In this document: in pieces, positions 1 through 12,000 of the stretch
Layout of the letters: the number at the start of each line of letters is the position of its first letter
How positions within the stretch are numbered: position 1 is the first letter of the stretch
Assembly (NCBI GenBank): GCA_965153355.1
Contig: OZ231127.1
Coordinates: forward strand, 26,040,001-26,104,000
DNA: 64,000 nt
Reading direction: 5' to 3'
Origin: Flaccisagitta enflata
Taxonomy: Eukaryota > Chaetognatha > Sagittoidea > Aphragmophora
Notes under the pieces: model-generated
Databases searched by the model: none
Seen by the model: the letters and a program-made list of their open reading frames with translations, nothing else
Told to the model about the DNA's origin: nothing
Translations under genes and position numbers: made by a program

Positions 1-240
1 CGCCACTTTTTTATCATATTTTTCACCCCTCCCTCCATTCAGTTAGCCCCCCTCAGTTTCTCTCTCAAACGACTTAATTCTAGCCAGTTTCCTGCCTAAT
101 TGCTCTTTGACCTATTCACTTCAACATACAAATCAGCTGGAGACTTTTGTCTTGAAAAAAAAAGCGCTGTTTACCCTGATGTACGGTGGTGCGCAACAGA
201 CAAGGCTTCAGTTTTAAAAACAAATGTCCACCCACCCTTA
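1..240. repeat. Direct repeat, copy 1 of 2
   Basis: About 237 bases recur almost unchanged at 973-1210, with only scattered substitutions. The period is about 972 bases, so the window may begin inside a tandem array with a unit near 1 kb. No coding signal is seen. The 241-972 interval is AT-rich and I see no gene in it. Confidence 0.9.
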
Positions 241-972
241 TTATAGGATGACCAGAGAAAACATGGCCTAATCAGGCTATTTTGGCCTAGATTGACCTGA
301 TTTTGATCAACATTGTTTATATCGTGCAGATTCGAGCTTTCAATACTTCATTTTTCCTAGCAGTGACCTGTATTAGCAAGCTACAAGGCCTAAGATTGAA
401 AAGACCAAATTTGGTCAAATTTGCTGAATTCGCATATGGTTACAGAGGCTTATTTAGGCTTTTTTTGTACAAAATTGGGTTAAAAACAAATGTTTGAAGC
501 AGCATATGTTCATAATTTGACATATCTGTCCTTCAATGATGAAAAAATGCCCAAAAATAAGTTGGACCCCAGTTGCAGTTTTCTTATAAGGGTGTAACGA
601 CGTCGATAGTGGCCGATATCATTTCTATTTTCACTGATTTTCAGAGGCCTGTTTTCTTGACTAAAAATCTTCATGGGACCTTCATATTTGAAAGTAATGT
701 TGAGGGAGAAGTACTTTGCAAGTTAAAACCAGCATAGAGACCCAAATGTCAATATTTTTTCCACATAGTAGCTTGAAAAATACCAAAAATGACAATTTCG
801 ACTAATTTTGACCCAAAACACTACTATAACATAGCTAAATTCAACTATGTAAAGATAGGTAATATTTGACTCAACTTTTCCTAACTCATTGTTATAATAG
901 TAGCTAAGTGTAAACCAAGAAAGAAACAAATCTACCCCGCAGATTAAGAGCAAAAGCCCAAAAACCTCAATT

Positions 973-1210
973 CGCCACTTTTTTATCATATTTTTCACCC
1001 CTCCCTCCATTCAGTTAGCCCCCCTCAGTTTCTCTCTCAAACGACTTAATTCTAGCCAGTTCCCTGCCTGATTGCTCTTTGACCTATTCACTTCAACATA
1101 CAAATCAGCTGGAGACTTTTGTCTTGAAAAAAAAAGCGCTGTTTACCCTGATATACGGTGGTGCGCAACAGACAAGGCTTCAGTTTTAAAAACAAATGTC
1201 CACGCACCCT
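973..1210. repeat. Direct repeat, copy 2 of 2
   Basis: Second copy of the sequence at 1-240, starting at the same CGCCACTTTTTTATC motif. Copy 2 runs straight into a hairpin element (1211-1321), whereas copy 1 continues into other sequence. Either the unit was truncated by that insertion or the similarity ends there. Confidence 0.9.
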
Positions 1211-1317
1211 ACACAAAAAGCATCTAAAATGCTTGTTTTCGCACTTGTTGACTCGTGTCCACGGACCTACAGACCGACCGACGGACAAAACCTCTTGTAG
1301 AGTTGCGTGTCCGCGAC

Positions 1318-1348
<31 letters not shown>

Positions 1349-1510
1349 AAGAAGAAGAAGAAAAAGAAGAAGAAGAAGAAGAATAATGATAAGAAGAAGA
1401 AGAGAAAAGAAGAAGAGAAAAGAAGAAGAAAAAAAGAAGAAAAAAAGAAGAAAAGAAGAAGAAGAAGAAGACAAAGAAGAAGAAGAAAGAGAAGACGAAA
1501 AAGAACTACT
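1211..1510 (+). repeat. Hairpin element 3' part with GAA-rich tail
   Basis: From 1211 to 1321 this is the 3' half of the recurrent hairpin family: a GACC/GACG run, then CCTCTTGTAGAGTTGCG and a terminal hairpin ending CGCGACTAA. The A-rich end passes directly into a purine-only (GAA/AAG)n tract to about 1500. Long Lys/Arg/Glu or Phe/Leu/Ser reading frames across the tract are simple-repeat artefacts, not genes. Confidence 0.8.
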
Positions 1511-1514
1511 GTAG

Positions 1515-2036
1515 TCATCCAAGGATCGCACATGGTCAGCTGTACCCGATGCCCTGCTTGGAGTGATCAGCTGAAAGAGTGACGTGAGAGTAGGGCAGCG
1601 GCCCCAAAGGGCCGATGTCCTGTAGGACACAGGGGTGAATTTCCAGACGTCCTGAGGGGCCACATTTGAAGGCATTTGATTCCTTCGAGCAGGGGGTTGC
1701 AGGGGCTGATTTTGGGCTGATTTTGAGCTGATTTTGAGAGCTCATTTTGGACCTCAGAGGGTTGATTTTTTGATCTGAAAGGGTTAATTTTCGATCTGAG
1801 AGGGCTGATCAGGGGCCTGAGAGGGCTAATTTGAGGTGTGAGAGGGCTGATTTGGGGCCTGAAAGGGCTGATTTGGGGCCTGAGAGGGCTGATTTGAGGC
1901 CTGAGAGGGCTTATTTGAGGTGCCTGAGTAGCCTCAGGGGGGGGGACGTACGGACGGACGGACGTACGGACGTCTGGAAATTCACCCCTGTGTCCTACAG
2001 GACATCCGCCCTTTGGGGCCACTGCCCAAAAAGAAC
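1515..2036. mobile_element. Fold-back element 1 with minisatellite core
   Basis: Inverted arms of about 60 bases lie at 1593-1652 and 1968-2028; the left arm has GCGGCCCCAAAGGGCCGATG and the right arm is its complement with few differences. Between them (about 1690-1935) is a degenerate 20-base minisatellite of the GAGAGGGCTGATTTGGGGCCT type. Two further elements of the same plan follow at 2518-3000 and 3270-3728. Confidence 0.75.
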
Positions 2037-2318
2037 AAGGCCGGATACACGGCCAATACCAGTCGCAGACGGGTGGGCAGGGGCGGAAACGCTGGTTTTT
2101 CCACTTTTCAACTCGTGCTCACCAACGGACCGACGGACGGACGGACGGACAAAGCCTCTTATAGAGTCGCTCGTCCGCGACTAAAAAGAAAAGAAGAGGA
2201 AGAAGAAAAGAGGAAAGAAGACGACAAAGAAGAAAATGATGAAGAGAAGAAGACGAAGAAAAAAAGGAAACGAAGAAGAAGAAGAAAAAGAAAAAGAAAA
2301 CAAAGAAGAAGAAGAACA
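2037..2318 (+). mobile_element. GACC-hairpin element plus A/G-rich tail
   Basis: Full-length member of the hairpin family. The start is AAGGCCGGATACACGGCC, followed by a GGGTGGGCAGGGGCGG segment, a GACGGACGGACGG run, and GCCTCTTATAGAGTCGC with a terminal hairpin and TAAAAAG. The A-rich end continues into a purine tract (about 2185-2318), as at 1316. No coding potential. Confidence 0.8.
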
Positions 2319-3092
2319 AGGCCGGATACACGGCTACCCCAGTAGCGTGCGGGTGGGCAGGAGCAGTGCTGGTGAAGGTCACTAGAGCATTTGGGCGGAA
2401 GCAGTGGGCTAAAAAAGCTCAAAAACGCCGAAAAAGTAACAGGTCGCCCAAGGGCAATATGTGGTCAGCGATAACCGTTGCCCTGCTTTGCATGGTTGTA
2501 AATCGGAATGAGAGGCAGGGCAGCGGCCCCAAAGGGAACAAAGTCCTGTAGAGTACAGGGGACTTTTGTTCATTTGTCCGTCCGTTCGTTTGTCCGTCCG
2601 CCCCCCTAGGCCCTCTCAGGCCTGAAATCTGCCATCTCAGGCCTAAAATCTGTCCTCTCAGGCCTGAAATCTGCCCTCTCAGGACTGGAATCTGAGAAGG
2701 CAGATTTCAGGCCTGAGAGGGCAGATTTAAAGCCTGACAGGCAGGTTTCTGGCCTAAAAGGACATATTTAAAGCCTGGCAGGCAGGTTTCAGGCCTGAAA
2801 CAGCAAATTTCAGGCCTGAGAGGGCAGATTCAAGACCCAGAGGGCAGATTTCAGGCCTGAGAAGGCAGATTTTAGGCCTGAGAGAGCAGATTTCAGGCCT
2901 GAGAAGGCCTGGGGGGACGAACAAACGAATAAACGGACAATCGAACGAAAGTCCCCTGTGTTCTACAGGACTTTGTCCCCTTTGGGGCCGCTGCCCAAAA
3001 AGGGGACCAACCGACCACCCGACAAACCAAACCAAACGACCAACCGACCAACATAGTGGGGTGTAGAGTCGCGAAGCACGCGACTAAAAAAA
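2318..3092 (+). mobile_element. Composite: hairpin element containing fold-back element 2
   Basis: The left end (2318-2400) is a standard hairpin-family 5' end. The right end (3000-3092) is the standard GACC run and hairpin, here GAGTCGCGAAGCACGCGACTA. Between them sits a fold-back unit with arms 2518-2572 and 2945-3000 and a 20-base minisatellite core (about 2600-2910, CTGAGAGGGCAGATTTCAGG type). The fold-back appears to be carried within the larger element. Confidence 0.7.
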
Positions 3093-3111
3093 AAGAGAGG
3101 AAGAAGATGAA

Positions 3112-3832
3112 AAGTGATGCGGGGTCACAATATCGTTGCGGACGGATGGGCAGGGGCGCCCAAAACCCATCCACATCGCTGACCCATACTCAACTAGTCA
3201 TCCATGGATCGCACATGGTCAGCGGTACCCGATGCCCTGCTGGGAGTGATCCAGTGAAAAAGTGGAATGAGAGCAGGGCAGTCGCCCCAAAGGGCCGATG
3301 TCCTGTAGAACACAGGGGGGAATTTCCATACGTCCTGAGGGGGCATATTTCAGGCCTTAGATGACTGATTAAGACCGCTGAAGGCATATTTGATGGCTGG
3401 AGGGCAGAATTAAGGCTTGGAGAGCCAATTTTAGGTTTGGAGGGCAAATTTAAGCCATGAAAGGCTGATTTTATGCTTGGAGGGCTAATTGAAGGTCTGA
3501 AAGGCAGATTTGAGGTCTGGAAGTCAGATTTGAGGTGGGGGGGCTGATTTGAGGGCTGATTTGAGGGCTAAATTGAGGGTTTGGAGGGCAAATTTGAGGG
3601 CCGGGAGGGCAAATTTGAGGCCAATGGGGAGGGATGGAAGGACGGACGGAAGGACAGATGGAAGGACGGACGTATGGATATTCCCCCCTGTGTTCTACAG
3701 GACATCGGCCCTTTGGGGCCGCTGCCCAAAAAGCATCAAAAACACTCATTTTCCCACTTTTAGGTCCATGGACCAACGGACCAACAAACGGACAAAGCCT
3801 CTTATAGAGTTGCGTGTCCGCAACTAAAAATA
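3112..3832 (+). mobile_element. Composite: hairpin element containing fold-back element 3
   Basis: The left end is the second 5' variant of the family (GCGGGGTCACAATATCGTTG, 3119-3138). The right end is a hairpin ending CGCAACTAAAAA (about 3829). Inside are fold-back arms 3270-3334 and 3664-3728 and an AGGGCAAATTTGAGG-type minisatellite core (3335-3625). Same architecture as the two preceding units. Confidence 0.7.
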
Positions 3833-3839
3833 GAGGAAC

Positions 3840-5900
3840 AGGAGAGAGAGGTAGACGAAATTCCCAATAAGGTAAAGGAGCAGATATGTAGAAATTTGTC
3901 TTAAAGGCAAAAAAGCTAGAAATGATACAAGTAAACCGACCGACAGGCGACAGACGTATCGAGTCACCAACTCGTGTTGAGTTCAAATCAAAATAACTGC
4001 TGTGGTCATTAACACCATGAACAAAAATTCGCTTGAAATTTCCACCTCCACACTTAATGATCGGGAAAAACGTCGAAGTCAGTCTTGGAATTTTTGATAG
4101 ATGTCAGGAAAATATTGTTATCGTATACAAAAATTCTGGCCCTCGATCAACCAAATGGGTCCTCAAATGAAATTGATTGGGGAAGTGCACATTTGATAAT
4201 TCTCTAATTTGGTGCCAAGCGAAATGCTCTATGAAAGTTGGACAATATCACTACTCAACAACATCTAAAATAAGGACAAGAGCCTTTGGAGCTCTAACCT
4301 GTGTTTAATCTGGACTCATCACAATTATCCTTAAAATTTCTGAAAAAATATTCCCTCTTCAGAAATTATCACATTACTGGTCAAACGTTATGCAGCATTT
4401 AGAAAAGGGTCACCAATTTCTGTCTATACATGGGATATGCAGACACAAGAAAACACTTGATAAATATGGCGGTGCGAAGGAGACCATATCAATCTGGGCA
4501 CCTTCTTATACTCCTCATATAACGGGTGATCATTAAAAATGTAGCTATTTTATTTAGATATACTTAGGAAATTAGCTATGTTTTTAATAATGACTTATTA
4601 CCAAAAATAGCAAAAAACTCAAACTCTCTTCTTCCAGAAACAACCTTCCCAAAAAATCTCATGTCAACCCCAAAATCTTACAGCTAAAATAAAAAAAATA
4701 AATCCATGTTTTTCAAGATCTTTGTTTAGAGATCATTTAGAGATCATTTTTTAGAGATTTTTTATACAAAAAATTTTGATTGAATTTTTATCTTTTTTTT
4801 TTATTTTAACTGAAATAAATGAAAGAGTATATTGATGCATGTCTGAGTATGCAAACAGAAGAAAACATTTATGCATGAACATACCTGCTCATCTATGATG
4901 GCACTTTTTAGTATTTCATGATGCAGAGATTTCTGATCGTTAAAGCTCCTGCCCACCAAAAATACAGCCCCTACCTATCTGTATTACTAACGCCTGTTAA
5001 AGTGAAATTGTCACAAAAACTCTCAAATTCAAATGCAGACATTTAGAGCAATTCCGATTGCACCACTAGTTAGAGCTTGAAAAACTCTTTAACTTGCTCA
5101 TGGATATCATCAAGATTGAAGTAGGCTATGTCAAAATATTTGCATTTTAGTGAAGACACTGACAATGCTAAATCCTATGAAAATACCAAAATTATCCAAT
5201 CACCTTTTAAAGTCTGTAAAACTTAAACAAAGATAGATAGGGACTTGTGGATTTCGCAGCTGAACAGCTCTTTGAAACAACAATTACTAAGTTGATTTTA
5301 AAGTAAAAGATTAAAATGGCTGATACACAATTTCTCTTTTTGTACCTAGGAAGATATCTCTCAAAATGGCTGCATAAAAGAGGCCAAGTCATACAACTCA
5401 GTTAGGATAGAGTTGAAAAAACATTAAACTTTTTAAAAATCCTTCTTTTTCATGATCTTTTATCAATAATCAAAAAACAATAATGGTTAAAGATATGCTG
5501 TGACAATCTTACTTTAACAGGTGTTACCTGCACACCGGCATTACTGCCTCTGTTCAACTTCAAGCGACTACTTCTTGGCTATGTAATCATACAATTGCTC
5601 ATAATTTTTCAACAGATGTCATAGAAAATGTTGCATTGTTGCCATAATTGATAACAGAGGCTTGATGGAAAATGGTCAATGCTCACGACTTTTTACCGCA
5701 GGGTGATATCTACCATTGCTGGTAACGTCATCGGTTCGGTAATATGAGTTGGCTGATCTAATAAATCTTTATAAAACCTGCAACCTGTCCACTTGCATCG
5801 TTCTAATGAGGAGCAGATTTGGTCAAATTTGCCTTGCAAAACACTTGATACTGACTTTAAAGGACTTTAATTGAGTTGATGAACACCCCCACACGAAGCC
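3840..5900. repeat. Gene-free dispersed-repeat region
   Basis: AT-rich, no convincing exon. Parts are shared with 9930-10720: the GAAGTCAGTCTT motif after CGGGAAAAA at about 4062, and the CAATGCTCACGACTTTTT motif at about 5678 versus 10655. These are diverged copies of one dispersed repeat that has lost coding content, or never had any. Confidence 0.6.
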
Positions 5901-6319
5901 ATGGGATTTAGACGAGGATGGGGACAGGGAGTTTGGGACCAAGGGGGATGGTTATTGTGTGTGTGTCGCACAGAAAAGATATGATGATGGGAAACAACGA
6001 GCTTCCGTTTTCCGCGCGGAACCATACAAATCAGTTTCGCTCGAAAGTTTTCGTAGTTATGAATGACGTTGATGTCCTCGTGGGTTTCGAACTCTCAGGT
6101 CACCGACACCTGGATGAAGCCGTCGAGACAAACCATCCGTGGAAGACACGCAGATGGAAGGAGCGCAGAATGCCGTGGATGGAATTGATTTCTCTCCACA
6201 GATGGATGAGATGCTGCCTTCAATGGCGGTTCATGTCACTCTTCACTGTATTAATTCTTAAGGCCTTAGGGTTGACAATGGATGTATGTATAGTATATGT
6301 ATACTGTAAACTGTGTGCG

Positions 6320-6321
<2 letters not shown>

Positions 6322-6390
<69 letters not shown>

Positions 6391-6410
6391 AAAAGAGAGA
6401 GAGAGAGACC
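6322..6410. repeat. (GA)n microsatellite
   Basis: About 43 GA units with minor interruptions. It lies at the end of a 5918-6436 plus-strand open frame whose upstream part has no recognisable domain; I do not call that frame a gene. An A/G-rich run follows to 6495. Confidence 0.95.
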
Positions 6411-6568
6411 CCAGATTGGAATATTTATGGCGTTGATGAGATGAGGATTGAGGAAGCTCAAAAAAAGAAAAAAAGAAAAAAAAAGAAAAAAAAAACAATA
6501 GATGAATAAGACAAAAAGACTAGACAACAGTAACCCAGACAGACTCACTGAATTACACAGGTGGACGA

Positions 6569-6673
6569 TCAAGGAGATTTCATCGAGTCCACCTTGCCTT
6601 CTTCGTCGTTCTCGTCTACTTCCTTACCCCAGTCGTCATCTCTATCGTCATCGATAACGACGTCGTCGGCCGT
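6569..6673 (-). CDS. Candidate terminal exon, acidic C-terminus
   Basis: Read on the minus strand after a possible acceptor (AATCACAG at 6674), 34 codons run to a TGA at 6569-6571. They encode a strikingly acidic tail with many Asp/Glu, one Trp-Gly and a Ser-Met-Lys-Ser-Pro end. A mixed acidic peptide is more gene-like than the surrounding repeats, but no upstream exon or poly(A) signal was found and no family is recognised. It could be chance; a (GTC)n run adjoins it. Confidence 0.28.
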   Translation of the reverse strand, partial: TADDVVIDDDRDDDWGKEVDENDEEGKVDSMKSP

Positions 6674-7162
6674 CTGTGATTTTGTCGTCGTCGTCGTCGT
6701 CGTTGGCCGAGGGAAAATAAATGCGTCATTAAACACAGGCTTGGAAGCTTTGCGACACCGAAGGATGAACCTAATCTGTCCCGATCCTCACACAGTAAGG
6801 CCCATTAAAAGCACAACACATTTTTCAGACAGGCTAAAACGGTGACGGATAAAGACATATTGTATCACGACGGTTGGTTTTTGAAGAAAATGTATGCAAT
6901 TGTGCAATTTGATGGAAACAAATAAAAATCGGTCTTCCTCAAAAAGACAAAATGACCTAAAATTTTTTTAGAATCAACCACGCATGTCCTGTTCATGGAA
7001 CATACCCATGGATCTAAAACTTACACTGATTCCTAAATACGCAACTAGGCAGCCACTGTTATTTTAGAATACCAGTAGATAATTCATTTCAGTTGCTTAT
7101 GTTTTTTAGGTGCGACAGGCACCTCTACGGGCAGGAATTCAGGATGAAAATTTCTAAAAAAC

Positions 7163-7327
7163 AAGGCCGGATACACGGCAATCCAGTCGCGGACGGTTGG
7201 GCAGGAGCAGTAATGCAAAAACCGCTCGGAATTCAAAAATGTGACGGACCGACGGACCGACCGACGGACCGACGGACCAACCTACCGACCTACCGACCGA
7301 CACGGCAAGGTGTGTCCGCGACTAAAA
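7163..7327 (+). mobile_element. GACC-hairpin element inserted in an inverted-repeat arm
   Basis: Complete copy: ACAAGGCCGGATACACGGC start, GCAGGAGCAGTAATGC, a GACC/GACG run, then a short hairpin ending CGCGACTAAAAAG. Comparison with the unbroken opposite arm near 8970-8995 places the insertion within an A-rich run. Confidence 0.8.
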
Positions 7328-7902
7328 AGAAAAAAAAAGACACCACCCCCAATTTTTTGCACATAAGTCCTAAAAAGGGTGTAGAATCAGAATATGATAT
7401 TTATTTTGGTCAAATATTAGCCAATAAATTAGAAACGATTTTTTATGGTAAAAACTGCTATTTTTGCTTAAAAACAGTATTCCTTTTATTGTTTCTATGA
7501 TTTTTTTAAAGAAATATGTAGCCCTTGTTGAGAATGATACTTGAGTAAACTCTCTTTATTTTGAGATATGCCTAAGGAGCTTCAAAATTGGTATAAAAAG
7601 TCAAATTGTGAGGGAATTAGCCAAATTTGTGCAATTCTAATGATAAAGCATTGGAGACTGTGTCTTAGGGTAAAATGTACATCAGGTATGAGTTTCATTA
7701 AGCTACTAAAAGAAACGCTCAAGTTATAAGCGAAAAATGCAAAACTGCAATATGCAAATGAGGTAAAAGTGCAAATTTTCAAAAATGGCCAAAATTGGCC
7801 AAAATAAGTTGAAAACACCAAAAATTGACTCCACATAGTAGCTATGATCAAAATACATCAGTTTCAATCAATATTAACCAAAAAATGTTAAACATTTAAT
7901 GT

Positions 7903-8670
7903 TTTTAGTCGCGGACACGCGACTCTACACCTTGCCGTGTCGGTCGGTAGGTCGGTAGGTACATCGGTCCGTCGGTCTGTCGGTCCATCACATTTTTAAA
8001 TTCCGAGCGGTTTTCGGATTACTGCTCCTGCCCAACCATCCGCACTGTGCTTTCAAAAAAAATCTGAGTGAAAAATCACATAACTCTGGGTTTCTATGCA
8101 TTTTTGTGTAGTGTTGGGGTGTGATAACATGTAACTGGCTAAAATAAAATCATTCACCGAGCACTTTTTAAGTAATCTTCAAAATAGAAAAAAATTAGAC
8201 CTATTTTCAATGAAGATTCTACTGAGTTATATTGATCTATTTTTTGACTTCATATTGTTAATCTATGCAAAATTCCCTTTCATTTGATAGGTCACACTAT
8301 TTGGTTTAATTTTGAAATAAAGTTTTCATTTTTTGAGCCACCGTTACTTTTTTGTAACGGTGACTCAAAAAATGAAAATTTTGATTTTTTACAAAAGTAT
8401 GGAGTGCGACCCATCAAATGAAAGGGAATTTTGCGTAGATTAAGAATATGGAGTCAAAAAATAGGTCAATACAACTCAGTAGAATCTTCATTCAAAATGG
8501 GTTTAATTTTTTTCCATTTTGAAGATTACTCAAAAAGCGCTCAATGAATGATTTTATTTTGGCTAGGTACATGTTATCACACCCCAACACCCGCAGTTAT
8601 GTGATTTCTCACTCATATTCTTTTTGAAAGCACAGTGTCCGCGACTGGATTGCTGTGTATCCGGCCTTGT
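7903..8670 (-). mobile_element. GACC-hairpin element split by a palindromic element
   Basis: The hairpin end (TTTTTAGTCGCGGACACGCG) is at 7903 and the GGCCTTGTTT start is at 8670. The element is interrupted at 8043-8637 by a 595-bp palindrome flanked by TCCG on both sides. Without the palindrome the copy is about 170 bp, the usual family length. Confidence 0.8.
8043..8637. mobile_element. Palindromic (MITE-like) element, TCCG duplication
   Basis: Both ends are CACTGTGCTTTC in inverse orientation and the similarity continues through nearly the whole length to a centre near 8343 (GCCACCGTTACTTTTTTGTA). The 4-base TCCG at 8039-8042 and 8638-8641 is the apparent target-site duplication, within a hairpin-family element. 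No transposase; non-autonomous. Superfamily not recognised. Confidence 0.8.
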
Positions 8671-8682
8671 TTATAGCAAAAC

Positions 8683-8849
8683 AAGGCCGGATAAACGGCC
8701 ATCAGTTGCGGACGAGTGGGCAGGGGCGGAAATGCGCGTTTTCCCACTTTTCAACTCGAGCGTGACGGACCAACGGACCAACGGACCAATGGACCAACGG
8801 ACCGACGAACGGACAAAGCCTCTTATAGAGTTGCGTGTCCGCAACTAAA
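8683..8849 (+). mobile_element. GACC-hairpin element, full length
   Basis: Clean copy with a GGCCGGATAAACGGCC start, GTGGGCAGGGGCGG, a (GACCAACG)n core, GCCTCTTATAGAGTTGCG and hairpin TGCGTGTCCGCA with a TAAAAA end. The stem is the GTTGCG/CGCAAC variant. Confidence 0.85.
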
Positions 8850-9035
8850 AACACAATTTATAGTACAAAAAACCGTTTCTAATTTCATTGGCCAATATTT
8901 GACCAAAATGAATATCATATTCTGATTCTACATCCTTTTTAGGTACCCTTTGCTAAAAATTGGGAGTGGTGTTTTTTTTTTTTTAAACCCCTAAAATTGA
9001 GATATTTTCATCCTGGATCCCTGCCCGTCTACAAC

Positions 9036-12000
9036 TGGCTGTGTCCGTCGGTTGGTTGGTCGGTCTGTTCAACGATCCACACGTCACACCTTGTTGGCCT
9101 ACTTGGACTTATTTTTTCACAAACACAAGTTTTATTCATTTGTGATAGATTACGTTAAATATATACCAGAGGTGTCACAATTTTTTTATTCCCAGCATAG
9201 TTGTCACGAACTATTGATTTTAAAAATCGACCAGGTCAAACAAATCATGGTCGAACCCCCCCAAAAAATCGACCAAGAATCGACCCTGGGTCGATCGTTT
9301 TGCCAGTTAGCCCTTTTACCAAGTAAAAATATTATTTGTAGTCACAGCAACATGTTTTAGAAGCCACTCAATATCACAAGATAAGTAATCCACGTTGTAG
9401 TCATTCATTAATGAAAAAAGAAGTAAGAGCCAACTTAACAGTAGAGACAACTGCATTTTTCATTTACTACGCGAATCTGAAAAAAAAAGACGCTCCTTTG
9501 TATTTGTCAATAAAACCGGTTCAATAAGCTCCACAAATATTTATTAGACAAACTGATTTTGAAGATATTCAAAAAAATCTGTCAATCTAGACCAATCCCA
9601 GGCCTGTATCTTTAACCATTTACATGCTAGACTCAGTCAAAGTGAAAGACCATTTTGCAAAAATGCATTTTTTTTCTATGCAACTGCAAAAATGAAATAA
9701 GCAAAGTATTTAATCAAACTAATGCCATTTCCAAATGAAAAAAGATAGAAATACCAGATTGGCGCTAAATGAAAGTGTTTTCCCAAGAGCCTTTTAAAGA
9801 CCTAGAATTTAGATATGGTTTTCATGAGTTTCAATGGCATAATCAGCCTTTCAAAATTGCGTCCTTTTTTTAAATTCGCGTCAGAGTGCAAGCAAGCTTT
9901 TGAAGATGAACTTTGTTTCAGAGCGTGGGTTCTATGTATTTTCATAGTTATGCATAATCGGGAAAAAAGTCGAAGTCAGTCTTCAACTTTTTGACATGTT
10001 CGAGAGAAACAGGGTTTTCATTTTCTTATGCGAAAGTTTCGGAACTCCTTAGGGCGATTGGGGCCTCCAATGAAATTGACAGGGTAAGTAAATTTGATAA
10101 TTCTCTTTCATTTGGCGCTAAGCAGAAGTCTCTGGGACAAATATTTTTCGCGTTATGAATTTTTAAAGATTTATTTACGAAAAATTCAAATTGAATTTTT
10201 TTCGATTTTTTATGATTTTGTGTAGGATCAATAAAGGAGTGTATCTAAGTTTGGTTAAGCATGCAAATACAAAAAAAAAAAAATATGTTTATGAGCATAG
10301 CTGCTCATGTGTGTGGGTGATTTTGAGCATTTTAGCTCATTTAGCTCACTTAGCTCAGTCTTTTTTTTCTGATTTCAAATGCAATAAATAAGCGAGTATG
10401 TTGATAGATGTTTAAGCAAGCAAATACAAGAAAGCATATCAGTGAGCAGAGCTGCTCATCTGTGAGGGTGTTTTTCAATATTCTAGCTCATTTAGCTTGC
10501 TCTTTTTTTCTGATTTCAAAACCGATAAATAAATAAATGTTTTGATTTAAGCATGCAAATACAAGAAAGCATCTCAGTATATACAATTGCTCTCAATTTG
10601 ATCTAACAAATAAAAAGTTGCAATGACTGATTACAAAAGCTTGGTGAAAAGTGAACAATGCTCACGACTTTTTTCCTCATGGCGACAGCCGCCATTACTG
10701 GTATGCAATGCATTTTATCAACAATTTTTCATTTTTTAGTATTCCGTTTTCGATATTTCATACTTCTAACTCAAATTTAAATCAGTCTCATCGTCAAATT
10801 GAATCTATGCTAGCCAGAGAAAACGAGGTCATTAGACCTAAGACGCTTGCAACGGCAATTTAAAGAAAATCAGACGGACAGAGAGACAAACAATTTTTTT
10901 TTTAATTGAAATGGTAGTGTTTGCTATCCACTTCTACTGTTCAGAGACATAAAATACACAATGATAAGCCTTTAAAACGACTTTGTGATGGACAGACAGA
11001 CAAAAACGGACCAAAAAGTGGCTCATAGAGTCGCGTAGCTTGCAACTAAAAAAGACAAAAAATCGACCCAATTTGTTTTTGTTTTGGTGACTCAGGAAGA
11101 TTGTTCAGAAATGCTAAAAATCGACCTGATTAATCTACCAGTCGATTAGTTCGTGACACCTCTGATTCCCAGTATCGACCAGGTCGAACGAATCATGGTC
11201 GATCCCAAAAAAGTATCAACTCACTATCAACCTCAGGTTGATTGTTTTGTCAGTTAGCCATTTTCTCATACAAAAATGTTGTTTGAAGTCAGAGCAACAT
11301 GTTAAAGAGGCCACTAGTGTGCTTTTACCCCATGCTCAAGCGCATTCTCAGATAGGCTGTTTTTCCAAAATGGGAGAAAAGAATGGATGAGAAAAGACTT
11401 CTTCTATCTAGAAACTTTTGGTTGACTGTGTGCTTAATTTTTTTCTTTCTACATATTTTTCATTCTCATGCAAATCTTTTTTTAAGATTGTTTTTTCTAA
11501 GGCCTCGTGGAAACAAGAAAATTATTGTTTAGGATTGTTTACAATCGGTTTATAGATAAATTTTGGTTTATTCAATGACGGTGGCAAAAAAAACAAACTG
11601 GCGCCTTTTCCTATGTTTATGCTTATCTTTTGATCTAATAATAGGTGAATTGATGACTCTTAGAAAGCTCTTCAAATATTTTTCCAAATGAGCCGTTGAT
11701 GGATGCTGTGTCTTTATTCGTTTTGGGATAGCATAAGCAGCCCAGATTTTAGAGCGGGCCCGCGGGCCATCGGGCTCGCTTATTTTCCAGGCTGTGGGCC
11801 TGATGGGCCCGCTCCTATTTTGCTTGACATTTTTTCATAAATGTTGAAATGGTGATTGTTGTTTTTTGGTATCACTTCTCGCAATTTTTACTTCTGGACT
11901 TTATGGCTTTAGTGTCATGAGACAAATCAAAACTGAAAGTCTTGCATCACTGCTCCATCTGCTTAAGACGATCTTATGATGATTTTCATTACCCTTCCAG

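Larger units (their letters stand above)
7105..9035. mobile_element. Large inverted-repeat region, nested insertions
   Basis: The left arm (7110-7162 plus 7328-7460) is matched in inverse orientation by 8853-9030. The left arm is split by a hairpin element at 7163-7327, while the right arm is uninterrupted and so shows the empty site. The interior contains two more hairpin elements (7903-8670 minus, 8683-8849 plus) and the palindromic element 8043-8637. No genes. Confidence 0.7.

Noticed and set aside
1267-1675. Lys/Arg/Glu-rich and Phe/Leu/Ser-rich frames
   Set aside because: Translations of a (GAA)n tract following a hairpin element, with no non-repeat coding content.
5918-6436. 172-codon plus-strand frame
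   Set aside because: No recognisable domain, ends in (GA)n, no splice or promoter support; composition not clearly coding.
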